Source: Gemmatimonadota bacterium (GTDB lineage Bacteria; Gemmatimonadota; Gemmatimonadetes; Gemmatimonadales; GWC2-71-9). From it: a stretch of DNA of 64,000 nucleotides. The stretch is from NCBI GenBank assembly GCA_003221035.1, contig QHUB01000035.1, forward strand, positions 20,685 through 84,684, in the 5' to 3' direction. Positions 6,995 through 16,065 of this stretch are shown one piece after another (the first letter of the stretch is position 1; every line of letters starts with the position of its first letter). The position numbers and the translations under genes were made by a program. The notes below the pieces were generated by a model. That model searched no databases and was not told the origin of the DNA. It worked only from the letters and a program-made list of their open reading frames with translations.

Positions 6995-9616
6995 TCAGGT
7001 TACACGCGTCAGGAGAGCGACGGGGAAACGGGCGAAGAGGTGCGCAAGGCGGTCACGGCCGCTGTGCAGCTCCTCGGTGAAGACATTGCGCCACTGACCT
7101 TCCGGAAGCGGGAGCACCGTTTCGCTCCAACCACCGTGCAGCGATTGGGCAAGTCGTGGGACCACCGTGATCAATGCGCCGCCGCGGCCGAATGCCAGCA
7201 CGTTGTCCGTGTAGGGGCCTTCAGCGCGGAGGGGCTCGTAGCATCCTGCGGGACGCGTGCGCAGCGCGCGCTGAATGAGCCAGAGTTTGGGAGCGCCTTG
7301 GTCGGCGCGGGCTTGAACCTGCTCGGGAGTCGCTGACTGAATTTCTTCCAGAAGGCGGCGCCGCAAGCCGTAATCGACGGGGCGGCGATTGTCCGGATCT
7401 ACCAGCGTATGCGACCAGAGCTCGCTCCCCTGATACAGATCGGGGATCCCCGGTGCCGTCAGCTTCACGAGCGTTTGCGCCAACGAGACCACGCGGCCGG
7501 GCGTGAGAATCGTATCGACAAAATCGCGGACCATGCCCGTGAACTCCTGGTCGTCGAGCGTGCGTTCCACGAAGCGCCGGAGGGCCGCCTCATACTCCTG
7601 ATTGGGCGAGGTCCAGGATGTGTGTGTTTTGGCTTCGCGCGCGGCCTTCTCCACATACTGGAGCGCGCGGTCGGTGACGAGCGGCCAGGTGCCGACGAGT
7701 GTCTGATAGAAGTGATACTCCATGTTGCGATCGGGAAGTCCGCCGCTGCGGTACTTCTCATTGTGCTCCGACCAGCGTTGCACCGCGGACACCCAGCTCG
7801 AGGGGCACTCCGTGATGATCGCCAGGCGGGCGCGCACATCCTCGCCGCGCTTGGTGTCGTGGGTCGCGGTGGCGCACATCGTCTCGGGATGCGTGGCCTG
7901 CACCGCGCGCATCGCCGAATGGAATTCGTCGGGTGACACGCCGAAGCGCGATGGGTTTCCGCCGACCTCGTTGAGGGCGATGAAGCGGTTGTAGCAGTAG
8001 AAGGCGGTGTCTTCGACGCCTTTCGCCATCACGGCGGTGCTGAGCTGCTGGAACCGGGTGACGAATGTCCCCACCATCTCGCCGCGGACTTCGAGCCGCA
8101 GCATCGCACCCAGAAAACCGAACAACTCGGCATCGATATCGGGACGCCGCCGCTGCGCTTCGGTCACGGCGGCGTCGATGGTCTGGCGGTCCTCCGGGCG
8201 CAGCTCGTCCCGATCGGGATAGACATACGTGCGATACACCGGGAAACAGGCGAGCAGCTCGCGCAGTCCTTCGGTGAGCAGGTGCCGGGTATAATCGCGG
8301 TGGCGGCGATGCCGCTCGCAAATCCGCAGCAGCAGCTGGGCGAGCCGGTTGACGTCGCTGCCCAGGCCTTCGCGCAACACCAGAAGCTTCTTGTCGCGGG
8401 CGACGTCCTGGTACGAGTCCGAGACGCCGGCGAACGTCGCGTAGAACTGCGTCAGCGGCGCTTCGGCCGCGGGATTGATGAAAAGGCCACCGACCAGATT
8501 CAGGAATTCGTAGCCCGTCGTTCCCGCCACGGGCCATTGGTCGGGCAGCCGCTCGGTGGCGGCGAGAATCTTTTCAACGACGACGTAGGTTGGACATTCG
8601 TCGTGCAGCCGGCGCAGATAACCCTCGGGATCCTGCATCCCGTCCACATGATCGATGCGCAGGCCATCCGCAATACCGGACCGTACCAGCTCGATCACGA
8701 GCTGATGCGTTTCCTTGAACACCTCTGGATTCTCGACCCTGAGCCCGACGAGCGTGTTCACGTCAAAGAAACGGCGATAGCCGAGATCGCGGTCTGCGGC
8801 TTGCCACCAGGAGAGACGATAGTTCTGCTGGTCGAGCAGGCGATCGAGCGAGTCGGGATCGGCGTTGCACGCGTCCACCGCGCGATCGAGCGCCTTCGCA
8901 ATCGCCGGCTCGGCGCGCAAAAGCTCGTCGAGCATCTCGGTGGCCATCCTGTCGTCCCGGCGGCGGCGTTCGACCGCTTGCTCGTTCGTCTCCGTCGAGG
9001 GCGGCAAGAGCTCGTACGTGTCGGCGATGAACGCAAGGCGATCGGATCCAGCGGCGGCCGCGGACATGCGCAGCAGTCCCGCGAGCGAGCGCGGGTCCAC
9101 CGGGAACTCGTGGTCTTTGTAATGCACCGTGAACACCGAGCCCTCGCGGCGCAGCGTGATATCCCCGCGCTCGAGCGCGCGGCCGTACTGATCGGCCAGG
9201 ACGGGCAACAACACCGTATTGCGCAGGCGGGCTTCGGGGGGATCCCAGTCCACGTCGAAAAAGCGGGCGTAGCGGCTCGCGAGCCCGTTGCGCAGCAGGT
9301 CCCACCACCAGCGATTGCCCTTGCCCGCGATCGACATGTGGTTCGGCACGGTGTCGATGAGATGGCCAAGGCCATTCGCCCGCAGCGCGGCGACCAGGCG
9401 CTCGTGCGCCGCCGCGCCGCCGAGCTCGTCGCCGACGCGGGAATGGTCGATGACGTCGTACCCGTGCGTGCTGCCGGGCGCGGCCTGCAGGCACGGAGAC
9501 GTGTACAAATGACTGACGCCGAGTGCGGTCAGATAATCCGCGATCTCGGCGGCACGATCGAACCCGAAATCCGCGTTGAGCTGCACGCGGTACGTACACC
9601 GGCGCGGCACACTCAA
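6995..9616 (-). CDS. treY: Malto-oligosyltrehalose synthase (GH13)
   Basis: Intramolecular transglucosylase that converts the reducing end of maltodextrins to a trehalose-type linkage. It is 873 residues. Visible GH13/TreY features: RCTYRVQLNADFGF start, YTSPCLQAAPGSTHGYDV, DTVPNHM, GLRIDHVDGM (nucleophile Asp), VVVEKIL (acid Glu) and ATATHDTKRGEDVRAR. The start chosen is TTG 9616, which overlaps the preceding GH57 stop (TTGA) and has GGAG 8 nt upstream; GTG 9610 is possible. The usual partner treZ is not in the window, so release of trehalose needs an enzyme encoded elsewhere or one of the GH57 neighbours. Confidence 0.93.
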   Translation of the reverse strand: MSVPRRCTYRVQLNADFGFDRAAEIADYLTALGVSHLYTSPCLQAAPGSTHGYDVIDHSRVGDELGGAAAHERLVAALRANGLGHLIDTVPNHMSIAGKGNRWWWDLLRNGLASRYARFFDVDWDPPEARLRNTVLLPVLADQYGRALERGDITLRREGSVFTVHYKDHEFPVDPRSLAGLLRMSAAAAGSDRLAFIADTYELLPPSTETNEQAVERRRRDDRMATEMLDELLRAEPAIAKALDRAVDACNADPDSLDRLLDQQNYRLSWWQAADRDLGYRRFFDVNTLVGLRVENPEVFKETHQLVIELVRSGIADGLRIDHVDGMQDPEGYLRRLHDECPTYVVVEKILAATERLPDQWPVAGTTGYEFLNLVGGLFINPAAEAPLTQFYATFAGVSDSYQDVARDKKLLVLREGLGSDVNRLAQLLLRICERHRRHRDYTRHLLTEGLRELLACFPVYRTYVYPDRDELRPEDRQTIDAAVTEAQRRRPDIDAELFGFLGAMLRLEVRGEMVGTFVTRFQQLSTAVMAKGVEDTAFYCYNRFIALNEVGGNPSRFGVSPDEFHSAMRAVQATHPETMCATATHDTKRGEDVRARLAIITECPSSWVSAVQRWSEHNEKYRSGGLPDRNMEYHFYQTLVGTWPLVTDRALQYVEKAAREAKTHTSWTSPNQEYEAALRRFVERTLDDQEFTGMVRDFVDTILTPGRVVSLAQTLVKLTAPGIPDLYQGSELWSHTLVDPDNRRPVDYGLRRRLLEEIQSATPEQVQARADQGAPKLWLIQRALRTRPAGCYEPLRAEGPYTDNVLAFGRGGALITVVPRLAQSLHGGWSETVLPLPEGQWRNVFTEELHSGRDRLAHLFARFPVALLTRVT

Positions 9617-11535
9617 GACGAGATCTCCAGCGCCCCGCTGCCCAGCCGTGCCGGCCAGCGGGGGGTGATCGAGGTCCCTTGTACGGTCTCCTCGAAGCCG
9701 CGCTCGCTCCGCGCGACCGTGGTGATGTCCGACCGCCAGATTTCCGCGTCGGGCTTCAGACGCAGCGGGACGGCACGCGCGAGCGACAATTCCGGCGCGA
9801 AGATCGCATTGGGATGGCCCGCGACATTCCAGTTGTACGAGACCGCGAGACAGCCCGTGGCGTCGAACGTGAGCCGCTTCTCGAGCTCGTAGCCGCGCAG
9901 AACCACGGCGAGCGAGTCGGGCGTCACCGATACCTGCGCCGTCATCGGCACCGCGGCCCACGAACGGATCGGCTTGTACTTCGCGTTGGCGTAGTCGTGA
10001 GCGGACAAGCCTTCGGGCAGCAGACGCTCGACGAGAATGGCGCGCGGCTCGTGATCGACGGGCGGCAACGCGGTGAGCCGTGCCGCTCTCTCGATGTCGT
10101 GAATGCTCGCGGTGCCGCTTCCCTTGGAATCGGGGTGCCCCTGCGCCTGCTGCTTCGGAGTCTCGTGATACGATTCGCGACGCCGCGTGAGCACGTCGGC
10201 AAGATTGCTGAGATCGCTGAACCGCGTCAACATCTCGACCGCACCGCCGCGGTGCGGGCTGACCAGCGCCGAAAACTTTGCGGAGTGAATCCAGAGCTCG
10301 GGGTAGCCGTCGTAGTCGAGGTCCAGCTCTTCCCACGCGAGCGCCTCCCCCTCGCGCAGCGCCTGCTCCGCGATAGCGAGCTGATTCCAAATCGCGTTGC
10401 GCAAATGCGGCAGGTAGAGACCGCCGAACACGCCATGCCAGTAGGCGTCATTGCACTGGGCGCGCCCAATCGCCCGCCGTGCCACCGGCGGATCCCCCCG
10501 ACTACGCGAGAGGTTCGAGAGCGCGACCATCATTTTCTGCATCCGGTTCGACTCGCTGTACTTGACCAGGAAGTGGTGCCAATGTCCTCCCCGCACGAAC
10601 GATGCCGAGGCCGCCAAGTGCTTCGGTCCCAAATCCTCCTCGAGCGTGGTCAGCTCTTTCTGGGCCGGGGCGGGAAGCGACCATTTCTCCATCTCCCGGT
10701 AGGAAGCCGTGCCCAGGTAGGCCAACCCCCCCGTCGGAACCTGCCGGACCGCCTCCTGCCCGGTGGCAAGTTTTACCTCGCCGCTCGTCGTCAGCGTTTC
10801 CATGGTCTGCAGAAAACTGTCGAGCCAGCCGGAGCCGTAGACCCAATCCTTGGTCCCCGGCCAGCCGCCGAACTTTTCGCCGTCGTCGGCGAGGATGGCG
10901 AGTCCGTGTCCCTCGGAGCGCAACTGGCGGAGGTAGGCGGCCGTCTCTTCGGGTGGGCGGAAGGGAATCAGGTAGCGCAGTCGTTCATCGATGGCGAGGA
11001 GCCCGACGCGCTTGCCGTCCGACTCGGTGTGGTGCGGGCGATGCAGCTCGTCGGCGCGAAATCCGCTCACGAGGAAATGTCGATCGTCGACGAGCGCGTA
11101 TTCCACACCGGCGTCGGCAAGATCGGCGGCGATCTCGGGCTGCCACACGCGCTCGGTGAGCCACAGTCCCGTCGCGGTCGCGCCGAAGCGCCGCTGGAGA
11201 TACTCGCGCATGCGGCCGATCTGCTCGAGGCGGTCGGGGCGGGGCAGGGACGCGAGGATCGGCTCGTCGAAACCCGCGAGCAAAAGTTCGAGCTCGCCAT
11301 CGGCCGCGAGCCGTCCAATGAGGTCCAGCCACGAGGTGTCGTGAGTCTCCAGCCACTCGAGCAGCGGTCCGGACACATGTAACGTGAGCGGATACAGCCC
11401 GGCCTCGCTCGTGCGCTCGATGATCGGCCGGTACACGTCGCGCACGTGGTCGGCCATGACGTGGTCGAAATTCCCCACCGGCTGATGCAGGTGCAGGCCA
11501 AAGACAAAGCGTAACGGCTCCTGGCTCTGCGTCAT
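9613..11535 (-). CDS. GH57 alpha-amylase/4-alpha-glucanotransferase with DUF1925/DUF1926-like C-terminus
   Basis: A 640-residue GH57 enzyme acting on alpha-1,4-glucans. N-terminal GH57 motifs: FVFGLHLHQP, LLAGFDEPIL, GLWLTERVWQPE (nucleophile Glu) and AILADDGEKFGGWPGT (acid Asp). The C-terminal half is beta-rich, as in Thermococcus-type 4-alpha-glucanotransferases (DUF1925/DUF1926). ATG 11535 overlaps the upstream gene's stop as ATGA. Disproportionation of maltodextrins would supply chains to TreY and GlgP. Amylase versus transferase activity cannot be decided from sequence alone. Confidence 0.88.
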   Translation of the reverse strand: MTQSQEPLRFVFGLHLHQPVGNFDHVMADHVRDVYRPIIERTSEAGLYPLTLHVSGPLLEWLETHDTSWLDLIGRLAADGELELLLAGFDEPILASLPRPDRLEQIGRMREYLQRRFGATATGLWLTERVWQPEIAADLADAGVEYALVDDRHFLVSGFRADELHRPHHTESDGKRVGLLAIDERLRYLIPFRPPEETAAYLRQLRSEGHGLAILADDGEKFGGWPGTKDWVYGSGWLDSFLQTMETLTTSGEVKLATGQEAVRQVPTGGLAYLGTASYREMEKWSLPAPAQKELTTLEEDLGPKHLAASASFVRGGHWHHFLVKYSESNRMQKMMVALSNLSRSRGDPPVARRAIGRAQCNDAYWHGVFGGLYLPHLRNAIWNQLAIAEQALREGEALAWEELDLDYDGYPELWIHSAKFSALVSPHRGGAVEMLTRFSDLSNLADVLTRRRESYHETPKQQAQGHPDSKGSGTASIHDIERAARLTALPPVDHEPRAILVERLLPEGLSAHDYANAKYKPIRSWAAVPMTAQVSVTPDSLAVVLRGYELEKRLTFDATGCLAVSYNWNVAGHPNAIFAPELSLARAVPLRLKPDAEIWRSDITTVARSERGFEETVQGTSITPRWPARLGSGALEISS

Positions 11536-12845
11536 GACGGGGTCGGTTGAAACGAGCTGCGAAACACGTCCGCGGCGCTCCCCGCCGCGGGATCGTTGCT
11601 GCGTGCAGCGCCGAGCTGCGCAATGAAACCCGCCTCGAGCCTGGGGCTGTCGGCGCCCGCGAGCGAGATCGCGTGCGCGGCGTAGCGGAGCACCTGCCGG
11701 CCCTCGAGGCCCGCGATGTCGTCGAAGAACCAGCCGCACGACGTCATGGCCCGCAGCGCGCCGCGCTCCATTTCGACGAGCCGCGCGATGTTCTCGTCGC
11801 CAGGCACCGATCCGGCTCCCCCGACGGACTCGAGGAATGCCCGTGGGCCTCCAGGTACGTCGCGCCCCTCACGGTCGTAGATCTGATGCACTTCATGCGC
11901 GAGCCACTCCACCGCGAAGCGCAGCGGTGTGCGCCAGTCTTGCTGCGAGGGGCGGTCGTGATGGATCTTGCACCCGCACGCCGCGCGCCAGCGCTCGATG
12001 CCGTGCGCGCAGCTCCAGGAGGTTCGCTCGACGAGCTCGACCGTACTTGCCGGCGGATGCGCGGCGAGCGCGGCGGCGAAATGTGTGACCGCCACTTTGT
12101 GTGAGTGACGCAGCCGCTCGAACACCGACGCCAGCGCCTTGTCGGCGCCCTTGTGGTGGTGACCGAAGGTCTCACCATCGACGGCGATGCTCGCGATGGC
12201 GCCCGGTGGCGTACGCTCGAGCGCTTCGGTCAAGCGGTTGTCGTCGGTCGTGAGCGGCCCGAACGCGACGTCGTGCGACAGAGCGCCGTCATAGACAAAG
12301 ACCGCGATCGTGCGACCGTTCCCGAGGTCGATGCGCGCCGGCAAGCCGCGCTCGGGGGGCTTGGATACCTGATGCGGCGCCAGGACGGTGAACTGAATCC
12401 CATTCTCCACCACGACCTCGAGCGTTTCACGGTCCACCGCCGTCTCGGGCAGCCAGAAGCCTTTGGGATCGCGTCCGAATCGCCGCTGGAAATCGGCGAT
12501 GCCCCAGCGGACTTCGGTCTCCTTGTCGCGCCGTGTCGCGAGCGGCAGGATGATGTGGTGATACGGTGAGGCGAGCGCATTGCCGTGGTCAGCGCGCAGC
12601 ACTGCCCGATAGACGTCCGGCGCCTCGCGCTCCATCCAGTCGAGCAGTGTAGGCCCGAAGTCGAAACTCAACGATGGATAGACCGGGATCAGCGGTTTGT
12701 AGGTCTCTTTGGTGATTCGGGCATTCCAGTCGTGGTCGGGCGCCGCCGAGGGCTCGGCATCCACCTGTCCGGTCCACGGGTTCTCACGGGGCGGTTGGTA
12801 GAAATGCCCGTGAATGACGGCGAGGCCTTGCTGCGGGGAGTTCAT
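11532..12845 (-). CDS. GH57 glycoside hydrolase (DUF3536-type, short)
   Basis: A 437-residue GH57 protein. It begins with VIHGHFYQPPRENPW, typical of the DUF3536 subgroup. It keeps FWLPETAVDRETL (likely nucleophile Glu) and AVDGETFGHHHKG (acid Asp region). A Cys/His cluster CGCKIHHDRP lies near residue 290. DUF3536-subgroup proteins are usually much longer (roughly 700-800 residues), so this copy lacks most of the C-terminal part, yet both ends form 4-nt overlaps with intact neighbours, which argues against a broken gene. The specific glucan reaction is unknown. Confidence 0.85.
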   Translation of the reverse strand: MNSPQQGLAVIHGHFYQPPRENPWTGQVDAEPSAAPDHDWNARITKETYKPLIPVYPSLSFDFGPTLLDWMEREAPDVYRAVLRADHGNALASPYHHIILPLATRRDKETEVRWGIADFQRRFGRDPKGFWLPETAVDRETLEVVVENGIQFTVLAPHQVSKPPERGLPARIDLGNGRTIAVFVYDGALSHDVAFGPLTTDDNRLTEALERTPPGAIASIAVDGETFGHHHKGADKALASVFERLRHSHKVAVTHFAAALAAHPPASTVELVERTSWSCAHGIERWRAACGCKIHHDRPSQQDWRTPLRFAVEWLAHEVHQIYDREGRDVPGGPRAFLESVGGAGSVPGDENIARLVEMERGALRAMTSCGWFFDDIAGLEGRQVLRYAAHAISLAGADSPRLEAGFIAQLGAARSNDPAAGSAADVFRSSFQPTPS

Positions 12846-14479
12846 CCAACGACGTCAGCAACACTGCGCAGGACGTTGGGAAAGACGCTGTCCTGGACGC
12901 CCAGCGCTTCCACGCGACGCATCGTCGCATCGTCGATCGATCCATTCGTCAACGCACGCACCAGATCTTCGGCCTGTCCGCAGTGCTCGTCGAAGCGCTG
13001 CGTGGCGTAATCCGCGGCTTGACCGGCGGAGATGATGAACTGCCAGTCCGAACCCTGCGCGAGCAGCATGGACCGCGTGGCCTGTGCGAGCACAGCTTGT
13101 TGCTTGGGACCGCTCTGCAAGGCCTTCTTGGCGACGGACCAGTAGGCCGCTTCGAGGGCCCACAGGCGCTTCCAGGTCCATGCGGTCTGATCGTTCAGCC
13201 AATACGAGAAGTCGCCGTCCTTGCCCCATGATCCTGCCGTGAGCTGAATCGTCGGCGCCCGACGGCCGTGCCTGGCGACGTGTTCGCGCGCCGTCACCGG
13301 TCGCACGCCGTCGCCCGCGAGGCGGCGATAGACGTTCGCGAGGAAGTCGACACCCTCGAACCACCAATGCCCGAACAGCTCGGCGTCGAACGGCGCGGTG
13401 ACGACGGCGTCTTTCACTTTGCCTTGCGCGCGCTGCGCTGCGGTTTCCTTCAGCACGCTCGCGAAGTGATCGGCATGATGGCGCGCCGAGGTCTGCGCGG
13501 CCCGCGGGTCGTACTGACGCTTCTCGCCGAGGTCCACGCGCGGACCCGTGACGCGCCACAGCCTGAGTCCATCGGGCCAGCGAATCTTGTGGAACTCGAG
13601 ATACCACTCGTCGCCGGGATAGCCTTGCGAGCGACTCCACACCTGCGCGGATGAGCGTGGATCGCGCACGAGCGCGAAGAGATCGCGCGCTGTGCCGTCG
13701 TTGGATGCGACGCGGTAGGCGGTGTACGGCGTCCGCTTGCCGGCAGCGGGCGCGTCCGCGGCGTCGGGATAGCCCAGCGCCGGCCCCGCGTGGACGAGAT
13801 GCGAGTCGACAAAGAAGTATTTGAAGCCGGCCGCGGTGAGATACTGTTCGATCCCGACGCGATACGACTGCGCCTTCGCACCAAAGCCCGGATTCCACGG
13901 CCCGGCGGGGCGGTAGGCGCATTCGGGCAGCCAGCAGCCCGTCGGCGCCTTGCCGAAGAGACGTCGATGCTCCGACACGCCCACGCTGAGCTGCAGCCGA
14001 ATGCTTTCGTCGCGCGAGAGCAGCGGCAGAAAGCCGTGCGTCGCGGCCGATGAGATGATCTCGATGACGCCGCGGTCTTCAAAGCCGCGCAGCGTGCCGA
14101 TCAGGTCTTCGTCGATCGACCGGAACAACTTGTAGAGTCGCTCGAGCCGATGCTGCCAGAAATCGGCGATCGGCTTGAGCGCGACGTCGCCCGACTTGGC
14201 GAGCGAGGCACGCGCCGCCGCGGCAGTCTCGAGCCGCCGTTCCATGTACGCTTCGAACTCGCTGACGAATGACGGATGCGCGAGCTGATTCGCGAGAATC
14301 GGCGTGACGCCGAGGGTGATCGGAGCCCGGATGCCCTCGTGCTCGAGCTGCTGCAACGCCTCGATCAGCGGCAGGTAACTGTCGAGCGCGCCTTCGGACA
14401 GCCAGACGCTGCCGTGCGGCCAGCGGCCGTGATGCAGCACGTACGGCAGATGCCCGTGCAGTGTGAGGACGAAATCCAT
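12842..14479 (-). CDS. GH57 1,4-alpha-glucan branching enzyme (DUF1957)
   Basis: Branching enzyme that makes alpha-1,6 branches in glycogen. At 545 residues it is the usual length for GH57/DUF1957 branching enzymes. Motifs: FVLTLHGHLPYV, FLPLLSRDESIRLQ, TGCWLPECAYRP (nucleophile Glu), APFDAELFGHWWFEG (acid Asp) and SWGKDGDFSYWLN. ATG 14479 is taken as the start because homology begins there; the frame is open further upstream but that part is arginine/proline-rich and overlaps glgA. Together with GlgA and GlgP it makes a full synthesis-branching-breakdown set. No GH13 GlgB is present. Confidence 0.9.
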   Translation of the reverse strand: MDFVLTLHGHLPYVLHHGRWPHGSVWLSEGALDSYLPLIEALQQLEHEGIRAPITLGVTPILANQLAHPSFVSEFEAYMERRLETAAAARASLAKSGDVALKPIADFWQHRLERLYKLFRSIDEDLIGTLRGFEDRGVIEIISSAATHGFLPLLSRDESIRLQLSVGVSEHRRLFGKAPTGCWLPECAYRPAGPWNPGFGAKAQSYRVGIEQYLTAAGFKYFFVDSHLVHAGPALGYPDAADAPAAGKRTPYTAYRVASNDGTARDLFALVRDPRSSAQVWSRSQGYPGDEWYLEFHKIRWPDGLRLWRVTGPRVDLGEKRQYDPRAAQTSARHHADHFASVLKETAAQRAQGKVKDAVVTAPFDAELFGHWWFEGVDFLANVYRRLAGDGVRPVTAREHVARHGRRAPTIQLTAGSWGKDGDFSYWLNDQTAWTWKRLWALEAAYWSVAKKALQSGPKQQAVLAQATRSMLLAQGSDWQFIISAGQAADYATQRFDEHCGQAEDLVRALTNGSIDDATMRRVEALGVQDSVFPNVLRSVADVVG

Positions 14480-14519
14480 TACCGGAGGGGCAGCCGAGCG
14501 AGGGGTCGGAGGAGCAGTG

Positions 14520-16052
14520 CTAGCGACGGGCGTTGACGCCTCGTCCACTCTTGCCGGCGGTGGACCGTTTGCGTGGTTTACGGCCACTCGGCTCCGGCAC
14601 GGTCGTATCGGGAATCGCGCGCGCGGCCGCCGCGCGCCGATACACGGCCTCGTAGGCCTCGGCCGGCTGCCGCCAGGAGAAATCCTTGCGCATGGCGCCG
14701 CGCGCGAGCTCTGTGAACCAGGCGCGATCCTGATACAGCGTGACCCCGCGCTGGACCGCGCGATCAAAGGCCTCGGGGCTGTACGCGTCGTACAGGATGC
14801 CGGTCACCCCGTCTTCGATCGTGTCGGCGAGCCCGCCGACGCGACGCGCCACCGGCAGCGCGCCATAGAGTTGCGCACGCATCTGCGTCAGCCCGCATGG
14901 CTCGTACAATGACGGCATCATGAGGAAGTCGGCGCCCGCGAGCAGCTGATGCTCGAGCGTGTCGGTAAATGCGGTGTTGATGCCGATGCGCGTCGGATAC
15001 CGCGCCGACAGCTCGCGCAGCGCCTTCTCGAATTGGGCCTCGCCCGCGCCCAGGAACAGGAACTGCGCATCGAGCTCGCGCAACGAGTGCGAGGCGACGA
15101 TTTGATCGAGCCCCTTTTGCGCGACTAGCCGGGCGCTCATGCCGAAGACGGGAATATTCTGACGCCGCGGCAGATCCCACGACGCCTGCAGCTCGGCTTT
15201 GCACAGGACCTTGCTCGACATGTCGTCCGCCGTGAAGCGCGCCGGAATGTCGGGATCGTTGGCCGGATCCCACTTCTTGACGTCGATCCCGTTGCGGATG
15301 CCGACCAGCCGGTCGCCGAGCTGCCGGAAGCTGTGCTGCAGCCCGAAGCCACCGACGTCGGTCAACAGCTCGAACGCGTGCGTCGGACTGACCGTCGTGA
15401 CCATGTCCGCGTACAGCAGGCCGCCCTTCAAAAAGTTCAGCCGGCCGTACCACTCCATGAAATCGGGCGACCACATGTCATCCGGGAGCCCGATCTCCTC
15501 CATCACGTTACGCGGATAGACCCCCTGAAAGCCGCCATTATGGACCGTGAGCACCACGGGAAGCCGCTGCAGCTCGGGCTCATCCCGATACACGCGGCGC
15601 AGAAACACCGGCACCAGCGCGGCGTGCCAGTCGTGCGCGTGGAGAATCAGGTTGCCGTCGCGGAGGCGGCGCGCGACCTGGATTGCCGCGGCGGCAAACA
15701 GCGCAAAGCGATGCGGGTTGTCGGGATAATCGCCGGCGCTATCGCCGTAGATGCCCGGCCGATCGAACGAGGGCTCGTGCTCGAGGAAGAGGATCTGCGG
15801 AAATCCCTCGCGGACCTCGCGCCAGCAGCGCACGGCTTCGCGGCGATCGCCGATGTCGAGCATAAACGGGTCGCACAAGGGCTCGAGCTTGCCGACATGC
15901 GCGCGGGCTTCGCGATAGAGCGGGAGCACGACGTGGCTCTCCGTGCCGCTCGCCGCCTGATAGTCGGCGAGGTCGGCGACCGCCTGCCCCAAGCCGCCCG
16001 TGCGGGCATAGGGCCAGAGCTCAGCGGTCAGATGGAGCACACGCCTCTTCAA
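14520..16052 (-). CDS. glgA: Glycogen synthase (GT5)
   Basis: Extends alpha-1,4-glucan from ADP- or UDP-glucose. It is 510 residues. GT5 features: N-terminal YARTGGLGQAVADL (sugar-nucleotide loop), LHAHDWHAALVP, VLTVHNGGFQG, GIRNGIDVKKWDP, SARLVAQKGLD and MPSLYEPCGLTQ (catalytic Glu in EPCGL). The N-terminal loop has Arg where the classic K-x-G-G-L motif has Lys. The C-terminus carries a basic tail (KPRKRSTAGKSGRG) of unknown role. It lies 13 nt after glgP and 40 nt before the branching-enzyme gene; those 40 nt hold no visible feature. No glgC is in the window. Confidence 0.93.
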   Translation of the reverse strand: MKRRVLHLTAELWPYARTGGLGQAVADLADYQAASGTESHVVLPLYREARAHVGKLEPLCDPFMLDIGDRREAVRCWREVREGFPQILFLEHEPSFDRPGIYGDSAGDYPDNPHRFALFAAAAIQVARRLRDGNLILHAHDWHAALVPVFLRRVYRDEPELQRLPVVLTVHNGGFQGVYPRNVMEEIGLPDDMWSPDFMEWYGRLNFLKGGLLYADMVTTVSPTHAFELLTDVGGFGLQHSFRQLGDRLVGIRNGIDVKKWDPANDPDIPARFTADDMSSKVLCKAELQASWDLPRRQNIPVFGMSARLVAQKGLDQIVASHSLRELDAQFLFLGAGEAQFEKALRELSARYPTRIGINTAFTDTLEHQLLAGADFLMMPSLYEPCGLTQMRAQLYGALPVARRVGGLADTIEDGVTGILYDAYSPEAFDRAVQRGVTLYQDRAWFTELARGAMRKDFSWRQPAEAYEAVYRRAAAARAIPDTTVPEPSGRKPRKRSTAGKSGRGVNARR

Positions 16053-16065
16053 CGGGCCTCCCGCG

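Noticed and set aside
8282..9892. 536-codon open frame opposite treY
   Set aside because: Antisense shadow; the minus strand encodes an intact TreY with all catalytic motifs.
9617..10390. N-terminal extension of treY
   Set aside because: The frame stays open inside the GH57 gene, but the sequence is arginine-rich and TreY homology begins at 9616.
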